Made by a program: the position numbers and the translations under genes
Shown here: one piece after another, positions 35,334 to 43,147 of the stretch
Position numbering within the stretch: the stretch's first letter is position 1
Layout of the letters: each line of letters begins with the position of its first letter
Source of the DNA: Pseudomonadota bacterium
GTDB taxonomy: Bacteria; Myxococcota_A; UBA796; GCA-2862545
DNA length: 64,000 bases
Reading direction: 5' to 3'
NCBI GenBank assembly: GCA_023954855.1
Contig: JAGSGY010000021.1
Coordinates: forward strand, 1 to 64,000
The notes under the pieces: model-generated
Seen by the model: the letters and a program-made list of their open reading frames with translations, nothing else
Told to the model about the DNA's origin: nothing
Database searches by the model: none

Positions 35334-37931
35334 CTACTCCAACGCCCAGGCTTCGCGAAGGTCCGCAACGCGCGTGTCGTCCGGCGCCTGGACCGCGGCA
35401 GCCTCGAGCACCGCTTCTGCTCGAGACGCATGGCCCTCGGTCCGGAGCCAAAGGGCTCGCTCAATGAGCGCGTCGGGCGCGTGGAGCAACGCCAGCAAGG
35501 ATGGGCTCTGCGCGAGCGCGTCTACGGCCTCCCCTTCGCCGTGCCAATCAAAGGAAGAGGTCCGCCGCGGGCTGAGCAGGTTCGAGTACTCCAGGAAGTC
35601 GTCGGTGCGGTAGAGCGCCGACGTGAGCGCGAACATGCGCGTGAGGGACGCATCCTTGTCGCAATCCGAGCACCACTCGTAAACCCCAGAGGGTTCGAAG
35701 AGCTCCGGCGGGAGCGAGGTCTCCATGACGTGTGACTGCTGGCTGTACTCGAGGATCGGCCAGTCATCGACCAGTGCGACACCCCGGCGCGGCCTTCCGC
35801 CGTACAGGATGGCGAGCTCCCGAGCGGTGGGGGCTCCGACGGCCTCGAGGTCGGTCCTGACCGCCGGACGACCGGCGATGCGCTGGTCCACGTCGTGGAG
35901 TGAGAATGACGCCCCCGTGCTGCCGACGAGCACGAACTCGCGGCCTGACGCGACCAGCAAGGCGCTCTCCGGAAACACTTCCGCGAAGGCCGCGACCATC
36001 TGCCGGACCGATGCGTCGGTGACCTGGTACGCGGGAAGCCACTGTGTGAGCACCCCGCCCTCACTCAACCTCTCCCGTGCGGCCTCATAGAACTCGACCG
36101 AGTAGAGCGCCGAGATCCCCGCATGGCCAATCGGTGGGGGCTCGAGCGTGATCACGTCATAGCGGGTGTCCACCGACTTCAGATGGTGCCGACCATCATT
36201 CACGAACACGGACAGGCGCGGATCACGGAGCACCCCATGATTGGCATGTTCGAAGTAGCTGCCATGCGACAGCACATCCCACGACAAGTCGATCGCGTGG
36301 AGCTCTCGCACCGAGGGGTGAAGCGCAGCCGCAGACAGCGTGTTTCCGACGCCAAAGCAAATGACCGCCACACGCTCCGGCTCGTCCTGCATCAGCAGGG
36401 GAATGTGGGCCATGAGCCGCATGTACCGCTGGGCATGAGGCGACGTGCTCGTCATGGGATGGCCGCCTGTCCAGAGCCGTGCCGGTCCCTCCGGACGACC
36501 GGTGACGACAACGATCTGCTCGACCCCCTCATGCACGGCGAGCACGCCTTCTCGCTCGACGCGATTGGCGGGGAAGCTCGCCCAGAGCAGCTGATCGGGC
36601 GGAAGCCTCGCGAAGCCCAGGACGGCGACGAGGCCGATGGCAGCCCACCGACCCTCGCGCCCTAGAAAGAGCGGCGCCAGACAAGCGAGTGCAGCAAGCG
36701 CCATGACGGTGCGCTGCAGCCCAAGCCCGGGCAGCATCGCAAAACCCACGACGAGGGCCCCGACCACATTGCCAGCTGTGGTGGCGAGGTAGAGAAGCCC
36801 AGCCCTCCGGCCCAGACTCGACGCGCTGTCCTGCGCCATCGCGTTCCCGAGAGGAAAGCTGGCCCCCATGGCCACCGAGGGCAAGAACACGAGCCCAGCT
36901 GCGGTGACCAGGTTGATGCGCTGCACCGGCCACAGCGAGACACCGTCCTGTAGAAACACGGGGATGAGGCCCAGCTGCCTGCGAACGATGTCCTCTGGAT
37001 CGAACGCAGCGAAACAGAGGAGAACAAGGGTGCCCAACGCGAGCTGTGCCCCCGCAAACCACCGGACGGGGTTCCCAAAGCGTCGGGAGAGAGCCCCGGC
37101 GCCCACTGAACCCACCACGAGGCCGACCAACAACACGGTGAGCAAGGCCGAGAACACTGCCCGGTACGGCCCAAGCGCACCCGAAAGAAAGCGAAACCAG
37201 GCCAGCTCCATGCCCATGGCGGCGAAGCCCGCCACGAAGAGTGCCGCGGCGACCAAGGCCGGCTGCTCCCCCACCGCGACCACGCTCACCTCGGCCTCGC
37301 CCTCTGGACGCAGAAGCAGGGCGCCCACTGCGGCGAGGCCATTCAAACTGGCCGCGAACAACAGTGCACCGCGCAGTCCCCAACTCGGGACAAGCCACAG
37401 GTCCGTGGCCAGCGCCCCTACGGCCGCGCCGAGAGTGTTGACTCCGAACAACCAGCCCACCCACCAGCCCGCTTCACGCACATCCACCACTGCGCGAACG
37501 AGCAGCGACAGCGTCGCCCCCATGCACAGCGCACTCGGTCCGAGGAGAGCCGCGACCACCACCGCCCGCATCACCCGGGTCGTCGGGGCCAGCGTGTGCC
37601 ACCCATTCGCAGCCACCGTGTAGGACCCGCCCAGTCCCCCGGCAGCAAGCCACGGCAAGATGAATGCAAGGGCAACGCCGAAAACGCAGATGGCCAGTTC
37701 AGCCATGGCATAGGCGCGAAGAGACGCGGCGGCTCCTCGACGGTCCGCAAAGCCGCCGGCGACCCACGCGCCGAGCCCTAGACCGCCGACGAAGACGCTG
37801 GTGACGAGGGCGGCGGACTGGGCAGTACTCCCAAACGCCAAGGAGACGTGGCGCACCCAGACCACCTGGTCGACAAGCCCGCTCACACCCGAGATGAAGA
37901 ACAGGACCAAGACGGCCAGGCGAGCCCGCAT
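35334..37931 (-). CDS. Membrane transporter-like/spermidine-synthase-like fusion protein
   Basis: An 865-residue protein. The N-terminal half has about 12-14 hydrophobic helices (starting LAVLVLFFISGVSGLVDQVVW), as in the 'fused spermidine synthase/MFS-like' family. From about residue 500 there is a soluble Rossmann-type domain with VAVICFGVGNTLSAAA, the acidic LHAIDLSWDVL, VFVNDGRHHL and YDVITLEPPPIGHAG, matching the aminopropyl-transferase/methyltransferase fold. C-terminal residues (about 760-865) are helical, perhaps TPR-like. Whether it makes polyamines is unproven; the membrane fusion suggests action on a membrane-associated or exported substrate. Confidence 0.85.
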   Translation of the reverse strand: MRARLAVLVLFFISGVSGLVDQVVWVRHVSLAFGSTAQSAALVTSVFVGGLGLGAWVAGGFADRRGAAASLRAYAMAELAICVFGVALAFILPWLAAGGLGGSYTVAANGWHTLAPTTRVMRAVVVAALLGPSALCMGATLSLLVRAVVDVREAGWWVGWLFGVNTLGAAVGALATDLWLVPSWGLRGALLFAASLNGLAAVGALLLRPEGEAEVSVVAVGEQPALVAAALFVAGFAAMGMELAWFRFLSGALGPYRAVFSALLTVLLVGLVVGSVGAGALSRRFGNPVRWFAGAQLALGTLVLLCFAAFDPEDIVRRQLGLIPVFLQDGVSLWPVQRINLVTAAGLVFLPSVAMGASFPLGNAMAQDSASSLGRRAGLLYLATTAGNVVGALVVGFAMLPGLGLQRTVMALAALACLAPLFLGREGRWAAIGLVAVLGFARLPPDQLLWASFPANRVEREGVLAVHEGVEQIVVVTGRPEGPARLWTGGHPMTSTSPHAQRYMRLMAHIPLLMQDEPERVAVICFGVGNTLSAAALHPSVRELHAIDLSWDVLSHGSYFEHANHGVLRDPRLSVFVNDGRHHLKSVDTRYDVITLEPPPIGHAGISALYSVEFYEAARERLSEGGVLTQWLPAYQVTDASVRQMVAAFAEVFPESALLVASGREFVLVGSTGASFSLHDVDQRIAGRPAVRTDLEAVGAPTARELAILYGGRPRRGVALVDDWPILEYSQQSHVMETSLPPELFEPSGVYEWCSDCDKDASLTRMFALTSALYRTDDFLEYSNLLSPRRTSSFDWHGEGEAVDALAQSPSLLALLHAPDALIERALWLRTEGHASRAEAVLEAAAVQAPDDTRVADLREAWALE

Positions 37932-37949
37932 CAGCGGTTCAACGCCGCA

Positions 37950-38771
37950 CTATTGCGCGATGACGGTAATGCTCGCAGTGCCGACGTTGGCATCGGAGTC
38001 CGTGGCGGTCGCCGTCACGGTATGCGTTCCAGCGCTAGGCCGGAACTGAGCCGTGTTCGTGATGGCGCCGTCGATGTCGGACGTCCAAACAATCGAGAGG
38101 CCACCGTCCTCGAAGTCCCGCGCGGATCCCTGAAGCGGAGTTCGCTCGTTTACGTTCACCGTCGTGTTGTCCGCGGGAGAGGTGATCTCCACGAAGGGAG
38201 AGAGTGAGGTCACCTGAATGGTGTCGGTGCCGCTCAGGCCCTGGCTATCCACTGCCGTACAGGTGATCTGGTGGACTCCACCGGTCAGTGAAACCGACAG
38301 CGTCGGCCCCGTGCCAATGGCTCCATCGACGTCACTCGACCAGCGAATGTCGCCGTTGGGAAGGGAGCCGTCTTCGGGGTCACTCGCCACTGCGACGAAG
38401 GCCCAGCCATCGAAGGCATCGGTCGAGGATGCGGCCGGCTCGGTGATCGTGCAGGAAGGCGCCGCGTTTGGATCGGTGTCCGTGTCCGCATCGGTGTCCG
38501 CGTCGGCATCGGTGTCCGCGTCGGCATCGGTGTCGGCGTCGGCGTCGGCATCGGCGTCCGCGTCCGCGTCGGTATCGGCGTCCGCGTCCGTGTCCGCATC
38601 GGCGTCCGTGTCCGCATCGGCGTCCGTGTCCGCATCGGCGTCCGTGTCGGTATCGGTGTCGGTCTCGACTTGAGTGTCGCCGCTATCGGCAAACTCCGCG
38701 AGCTCCGCGTCGGTAATGATCTTGCAGCCCGACAGACTCAGCCCGGCTGCGAGCAAAAGACAGATGCGCAT
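37950..38771 (-). CDS. Lipoprotein with Asp/Thr/Ala low-complexity stalk and Ig-like domains
   Basis: A 273-residue lipoprotein; lipobox SLSGC near residue 16. Residues about 36-102 are almost only Asp, Thr and Ala in a TDADAD-type repeat, probably a flexible, calcium-binding stalk. Two immunoglobulin/PKD-like domains follow (CTITEPAASSTDAFDGWAFVAV; VEITSPADNTTVNVNER). The stop codon is 18 bases from the preceding fusion gene's start, so the two share a strand and could be co-transcribed. Confidence 0.82.
   Translation of the reverse strand: MRICLLLAAGLSLSGCKIITDAELAEFADSGDTQVETDTDTDTDADADTDADADTDADADTDADADTDADADADADADADTDADADTDADADTDADTDTDPNAAPSCTITEPAASSTDAFDGWAFVAVASDPEDGSLPNGDIRWSSDVDGAIGTGPTLSVSLTGGVHQITCTAVDSQGLSGTDTIQVTSLSPFVEITSPADNTTVNVNERTPLQGSARDFEDGGLSIVWTSDIDGAITNTAQFRPSAGTHTVTATATDSDANVGTASITVIAQ
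38462..38670. repeat. Tandem GTCNGC-type hexamer repeat inside the Asp/Ala/Thr stalk
   Basis: About 200 bases made of short units such as GTCCGCATCG and GTCGGCATCG, reading Asp-Ala-Asp-Thr on the minus strand. Such tracts expand and contract by replication slippage, so the stalk length may vary between strains. All units are in frame. Confidence 0.8.
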
Positions 38772-38860
38772 AAGGTCTCCACCGGCAGACTATAGCGTCT
38801 CCCTCACCGACGGCGAAGCGCCAAGGTCCATCGACAGAACAAAGCGCCTTTGGAGTGCAC

Positions 38861-39805
38861 ATGCGTGTGGCGACCTTCAACGTCGAGAACCTGTTCACCC
38901 GCTACCTGTTCGCGCGGGGAGTGGACTCACGTCATGCCGCGACGCACGGCTTCACGACGGAGGATCTTCGGTTTCGCATGGCCGAGCCGAGCGCGAAGCG
39001 GCTGACCGCAGAGACCCTTCTCGCCCTCAACGCCGATGTCGTCGCCCTGCAAGAGGTCGAGAGCCTCGACGTACTGAAGCAGTTTCGGGATCGCTATCTT
39101 GGCGGGCGCGAGGTCTGGCCTCACGCCCTCGTGATCGACGGCAATGACAGCCGCCGAATCGACGTCGGCGTCCTGTCGCGATTTCCGATCGTGCACGCGC
39201 GCAGCTGGCAGCACTTGCGGAGCGAAAGGGGCTTCACCTTTGACCGCGACTGCCTCGAGGTGGACGTGTCCGGCCCCCTCGGTGTCCTGACCCTGTACGT
39301 CAATCACTTCAAGTCGATGCGCGCTCCGAACCGCACCCGCGGCTCCGGCCGAGCACTCACCCGGGCCAGGCGACTCGAGCAAACGGCAGCCGTTCGGAAC
39401 ATCATCACCGAGCGCTTCGGCCCCGATCCGTCCGATGCCCCCTTCATCGTCCTCGGTGACTTCAACGACTTCGTCGCCGACGACCATCAGGGAAGGAGCG
39501 GTATTCGCGACTTCGTGGAGTGGAGCGCGGTGGAGAATGTGCTGAATCGCCTTCCTGAAGACGAGCGCTGGACCCACTTCTTCGCGGGTCGAAGGGGCGG
39601 CCTCGACCCGGCCTACCGTCAGCTCGACTTTCTGATGCCCAGTCGTGGCCTCGCGGCGCGAAACCCGCAGCTTCCTGAGGTGGAGCGGCGCGGTCAGCCG
39701 GGTCGCGCACGACGCTTCTCTGGACAGCGCTTCGAGGGGGTCGGCGAGTCTCGGCCCAAGGCCTCGGATCACTGCCCGATCGTGTTCGAGCTCACGTCGC
39801 TCTAG
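38861..39805 (+). CDS. Endonuclease/exonuclease/phosphatase (EEP) family protein
   Basis: A 314-residue protein without a signal peptide. Conserved EEP features: VATFNVENLF at the N-terminus, DVVALQEVES with the metal-binding Glu, LYVNHFKSM with the catalytic His, VLGDFNDFVADD with Asp-x-Asn, and DHCPIVFEL at the C-terminus. Members cleave DNA, RNA or phosphoesters; the substrate is unknown. The ATG at 38861 is 5 bases after GGAG. Its stop overlaps the next, convergent gene by 4 bases. Confidence 0.9.
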   Translation: MRVATFNVENLFTRYLFARGVDSRHAATHGFTTEDLRFRMAEPSAKRLTAETLLALNADVVALQEVESLDVLKQFRDRYLGGREVWPHALVIDGNDSRRIDVGVLSRFPIVHARSWQHLRSERGFTFDRDCLEVDVSGPLGVLTLYVNHFKSMRAPNRTRGSGRALTRARRLEQTAAVRNIITERFGPDPSDAPFIVLGDFNDFVADDHQGRSGIRDFVEWSAVENVLNRLPEDERWTHFFAGRRGGLDPAYRQLDFLMPSRGLAARNPQLPEVERRGQPGRARRFSGQRFEGVGESRPKASDHCPIVFELTSL

Positions 39806-40125
39806 CCCGGAACCGCCGGCTTCACGTCGCGCACCTCTGCCTCGTCATGGACGAGGCTCACCATGAGCGTGCCCCTCCAAGGTCCATCGCCCTCGGGAAT
39901 CTTCGGGTTCTGGAGCACGACGCCCGCGTCACGCAGCGCCGGAAGCAGTCGAGACAGGTCCTCAGCATCGACCTCCAGCGTCAGCCGCACCGCAAGGTTG
40001 CTCATCCGTCCGCCGTCGAGCACCGAGGCGCCGGCATTGCGGCAGACTTCGATGAGGGTGAACGCCGCGTTTCGCCACGGCATCCGGGTGTGACCGATCA
40101 GCTGAATCCATTGCGCGAAAGGCAT
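39802..40125 (-). CDS. Small hypothetical protein
   Basis: A 107-residue soluble protein beginning MPFAQWIQLIGHTRMPWRN. The middle (SNLAVRLTLEVDAEDLSRLLPALRDAGVVL) alternates strand and helix in a small alpha/beta, possibly ferredoxin-like, pattern. The ATG at 40125 has GAGG 5 bases before. No motif reveals a function. It is not obviously linked to its neighbours. Confidence 0.65.
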   Translation of the reverse strand: MPFAQWIQLIGHTRMPWRNAAFTLIEVCRNAGASVLDGGRMSNLAVRLTLEVDAEDLSRLLPALRDAGVVLQNPKIPEGDGPWRGTLMVSLVHDEAEVRDVKPAVPG

Positions 40126-40173
40126 GTCCACCTCTACCGGAGAGTAGGCCCTCCGAAATGGACGTCAAGCCAC

Positions 40174-40791
40174 CTACTTGGCCTTGATCACCTGGAGGCG
40201 ATCGATGTCGAAGACCGACTGATTGGCGGATCCACTCACCAACAGCACTCGAACCGCCGTGGCGTCCGACGACAGGTCCGAGGGAATCACGGCTTGGCCA
40301 TCGACGGCATGCCAGACGCCGTCGGCCACGTAGCCGTTGAACGAGCCACCCACCTGCCGTTCCCCGCCGGAGTGCTCGACGTAGAGCACCCAGTCCGGCG
40401 ACTTGGTGTCTCCGGAGACGTAGCGGCCCGCGAGGGAAAGCTCGAGCACATCGCCAGCGACAAGCACGGTCTCAAAGCGCTGCCCGATACCGCGGTAGTC
40501 CTCGGTGTCGATCCGCAGCGCCCAGTCGCAGTGGTCGGCCTCGTCGACCAAGGTCAATGAGCTGGCCCCAGTGTTCGACCAGGCACCGCTGCCCTTGACG
40601 AAGGTCTCGAAGGACCCGTCGACCAACAAGCCGCCGTAGGTAGCGTCACAGACCTCGTTGTCGGTATCGGCTGAGTCACCGGAGTCACCGGAGTCCGATG
40701 ATTGGACCCTGTCGCGCGCGCTGTCGTGCACATCGGAGCGAATCAGGCAGCCCGCCAGCACGAGCGTAGCGAAGGGCGCAGCTGTGCGCAT
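40174..40791 (-). CDS. Lipoprotein with carbohydrate-binding-like domain
   Basis: A 205-residue lipoprotein. Signal and lipobox: MRTAAPFATLVLAGC. A Ser/Asp/Gly linker follows, then a beta-rich domain (LLVDGSFETFVKGSGAWSNTG; ALRIDTEDYRGIGQRFETV; VFDIDRLQVI) with the jelly-roll look of carbohydrate-binding modules, in which the initial 'DGSFE' and the C-terminal 'D(I/D)' pattern is typical. The start at 40791 has GAGG upstream; the frame remains open further upstream, but only opposite the divergent YceI gene. Ligand unknown. Confidence 0.78.
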   Translation of the reverse strand: MRTAAPFATLVLAGCLIRSDVHDSARDRVQSSDSGDSGDSADTDNEVCDATYGGLLVDGSFETFVKGSGAWSNTGASSLTLVDEADHCDWALRIDTEDYRGIGQRFETVLVAGDVLELSLAGRYVSGDTKSPDWVLYVEHSGGERQVGGSFNGYVADGVWHAVDGQAVIPSDLSSDATAVRVLLVSGSANQSVFDIDRLQVIKAK

Positions 40792-40987
40792 CGGCCTCAC
40801 CCATCGCGCTGTTCGAGCTGTCCGGGTCACGCTCACTCCTCGGTCCGGCCCCTCTCTCAGTATGCCGGAACTACCGCCCTCTATCCCAGCCCGTGCAAGC
40901 CGTCCGAAGACCCGACCTTCGAATGCAGCGAAAGGCCCGCGCGTCCCGAAGAAGGTACCTTCAACACAAGCCTTGGCCGGAGCCGCA

Positions 40988-41941
40988 ATGTCCGAAATCC
41001 GCGCGATGGTGCTCAGCCTCGTTCTCGCAGGGTGCTCAGGTGCCAACACCGAAGCCCCCGTCGAGCCCGCAGAAGTGGTCTCGGAGGAACCCTCTCGGGC
41101 TGTGCTGGCGACCCCCGCCCCCCTTCCCGCTGCGAACGTGGAGCCCACCCCACTGCCTCCGGCGGAGGTCCTGCCAGAGCCAGTTCCCCCCACGACGCCG
41201 GCTGCCGCGCAACAGGCCCCGTCACCCGCCGCCAAGAAGCCGGACGTCGCGACCGAAGTGGTCGCCGAGCCCGTCGCAGTACAGCCGGAAGTGAAGGAGC
41301 CGGAGGTCGCACAACCAGAGCCCGAGCAGCCCGTTGAGGAACCAGCCGAGCAGCGTGGCCTCACGTCATACGCCGTCGTTCCAGCCGATACCTGGATCTA
41401 CGTAGTCGTCCGCTTTGATCCAGACGCACTCGCGGTGGCTCTCGGACACGACCACATGGTCCGGGCGGTCGGCTATCAATCCACCCTTCGCTGGAACCCC
41501 GAGTCCGCGGAGGACTGCGATGTGTCCTTTGTCATCCCCGTCGCTGATCTGGTCCCAGACCCACCAGGTGGACGCGAACGAGCGGGCCTCGACCCCCTCG
41601 ATGCCGTCGGAAAGAAGGCCCTGGGCAGCATCAAGTCGAACTTTCTTGCCAAGAAGCAGCTTCACGCTGACGCCTACCCTGAGATCCGTTTCCAGAGCAC
41701 TTCTTGCGACGGCGTGAGTGGGCCCGTTCGGGTGAAGGGGGACCTCTCGATGCGCGGCGTCACCAACCCGATCTCGCTTCGGATGGAGGTCGAGGAAGAC
41801 GGCGAGACCTTCCGCGCGACCGGCCGCTTCGAGACTACCCACACGGCCTTCGGCTTCAAGCCGTTCAGCAATATGGCCGGGGCGTTTCGCAACCTCGACA
41901 CGCTCTCCTTCACCGTGGACGTAGCGGCGAAAGCGCGCTGA
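40988..41941 (+). CDS. YceI-family lipoprotein with Pro/Glu-rich linker
   Basis: A 317-residue lipoprotein (lipobox LVLAGC). A long linker rich in Pro, Ala, Val and Glu covers about residues 20-125. The C-terminal domain has the YceI lipocalin-like pattern: YVVVRFDPDALAVALGHDHMV, QLHADAYPEIRFQSTSC, KGDLSMRGVTNPISLRM, ending TLSFTVDVAAKAR. YceI proteins bind polyisoprenoid or other amphiphilic molecules. The ATG at 40988 has GGAG upstream. It converges on the anti-sigma/sigma genes 6 bases away. Confidence 0.9.
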   Translation: MSEIRAMVLSLVLAGCSGANTEAPVEPAEVVSEEPSRAVLATPAPLPAANVEPTPLPPAEVLPEPVPPTTPAAAQQAPSPAAKKPDVATEVVAEPVAVQPEVKEPEVAQPEPEQPVEEPAEQRGLTSYAVVPADTWIYVVVRFDPDALAVALGHDHMVRAVGYQSTLRWNPESAEDCDVSFVIPVADLVPDPPGGRERAGLDPLDAVGKKALGSIKSNFLAKKQLHADAYPEIRFQSTSCDGVSGPVRVKGDLSMRGVTNPISLRMEVEEDGETFRATGRFETTHTAFGFKPFSNMAGAFRNLDTLSFTVDVAAKAR

Positions 41942-41947
41942 GCCAGG

Positions 41948-42166
41948 TCATTCGTCGTCGGCGAGAGCCCGCTCAAGCGCGAGGAGCTGCTCCTCGCAAT
42001 CGGGACAGATGGCTCGATGGTGGGCGAAGAGCGTGCGCTGTTCCGCGGGGAGCTTGCCCTCGATCCATACGGCGAGGGCATCGACGAACGCGTCGCAGTC
42101 CAGCTCTGCGTCTTCGGTTCGAGCGAGCATCTGCCCAAGCATGCGAGGTGCCGTGGGCTCAGACAT
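41948..42166 (-). CDS. Small zinc-finger anti-sigma factor
   Basis: A 72-residue protein with an anti-sigma zinc-finger pattern: AHHRAICPDCEEQLLAL, i.e. His-x3-Cys-x2-Cys. It has no membrane helix, so it would be a soluble anti-sigma factor. Its gene overlaps the sigma factor gene by 8 bases, which supports a matched pair. The start is the ATG at 42166. Confidence 0.8.
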   Translation of the reverse strand: MSEPTAPRMLGQMLARTEDAELDCDAFVDALAVWIEGKLPAEQRTLFAHHRAICPDCEEQLLALERALADDE

Positions 42167-42740
42167 GGGACCCTCCAAGGTCTTCAGGACGAATGCCGCG
42201 TTCGAGAAAGTGGGCCCGCAGTTTCCGACGTGCGTCGTGCAAGGACTTGTAGAGAGCCCCGCGCGTCTTTCCCTGCCGGCGGGCGATCTCCGCGAGTGGC
42301 AGCCCACCGAGCTCCGCGAGCAGTGACTCCCGCTGCGCCGGTGAGAGCACTTCTTGAATGGCGCGACGGAGCAGGGCCTCATCCTCGGCTCGCTCCAATA
42401 GGCCTGGCGCGCTCGGCGCCGAGATCAGCTCGTGACCCATCGCGATGGCCTCGGACAGCTCGACGTGCTCGTACCGCCGCTTGCGCAGGGCCTGCAGCGC
42501 TTCGTTCACGGCAATCGACATCGCCCACGTCTTGAGCTGGCTGCGCCCTCGAAACGAATCGAGACGCGCAACCACCTTGGTCAGGGCGTCCTGAGTGAGG
42601 TCGTCTAGGTCAGCATCCGAGAGCTGCTCACCAAAGCTCTTGCCCAGACCTCTCCGCAAGTAGTCACGCAACTCACCTACGGCCCCGGGCCGGGTCACGG
42701 AGTTCGACAGGGCCAGATGTGTCGCGTCGAGAGAAGCCAT
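42159..42740 (-). CDS. ECF RNA polymerase sigma factor
   Basis: A 193-residue extracytoplasmic-function sigma factor. Region 2 is seen in LDDLTQDALTKVVARLDSF, FRGRSQLKTWAMSIAVNEAL and RKRRYEHVEL; region 4 in LSPAQRESLLAELGGLPLAEIARRQGKTRGALYKSLHDARRKLR. The ATG at 42740 (or GTG at 42743) lacks a clear ribosome site. Coupled to the anti-sigma gene. It is divergent from the glutaredoxin-MsrA-MsrB cluster 117 bases away, so oxidative stress is a possible signal, but this is only context. Confidence 0.88.
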   Translation of the reverse strand: MASLDATHLALSNSVTRPGAVGELRDYLRRGLGKSFGEQLSDADLDDLTQDALTKVVARLDSFRGRSQLKTWAMSIAVNEALQALRKRRYEHVELSEAIAMGHELISAPSAPGLLERAEDEALLRRAIQEVLSPAQRESLLAELGGLPLAEIARRQGKTRGALYKSLHDARRKLRAHFLERGIRPEDLGGSHV

Positions 42741-42857
42741 CACCGCACGCTAGGCCCTGCCCTCCGGGGAGTCAAACACCCTGCCCACAGAGAAATCCGT
42801 GGGTCGAGGTAAGGATCTGACTGCGAGGGCATCAAAGGGACAGACACGGAGTCGAAC

Positions 42858-43127
42858 ATGCCCAAGCTCACCCTCTACCACCTCGATTACTGTCCATTCT
42901 GCGTGCGTGTTCGTTCCGCAGCCGCTCGCCTTGACATCGACCTCGAACTCATCGAGATCAGTGAGCAACCCGACGCCCGGGAGCACCTCCTCACCACCCT
43001 CGGAAGGTCCACCGTGCCCGTGCTCGGCATTGGCGAGGGCATGTCCGAGCGCCTCATGCCGGAAAGCCGAGACATCATCGCTTGGCTAGAGGCGAACGTC
43101 CGCGCCCTCCACGGGTTGGCCGCATGA
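42858..43127 (+). CDS. Glutaredoxin
   Basis: An 89-residue glutaredoxin with dithiol active site CPFC at residues 13-16 (LYHLDYCPFCVRVRSA), the cis-proline motif STVPVL, and a C-terminal segment RDIIAWLEANV. Glutaredoxins reduce disulfides or glutathionylated/selenylsulfide sites. GGAG precedes the ATG. It is 20 bases before the selenocysteine msrA gene. In clostridia a glutaredoxin is known to recycle a selenoprotein MsrA that lacks a resolving cysteine, so the pairing is meaningful. Confidence 0.92.
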   Translation: MPKLTLYHLDYCPFCVRVRSAAARLDIDLELIEISEQPDAREHLLTTLGRSTVPVLGIGEGMSERLMPESRDIIAWLEANVRALHGLAA

Positions 43128-43147
43128 TCCACCACCAAGGAGAAAGC

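Noticed and set aside
38462-38670. Possible CRISPR-like array
   Set aside because: Repeats are 6-12 bases, contiguous and in frame within a lipoprotein gene; there are no spacers.
40792-41364. N-terminal extension of the minus-strand carbohydrate-binding lipoprotein
   Set aside because: The extension is antisense to the YceI gene; the lipoprotein signal sequence begins at 40791.
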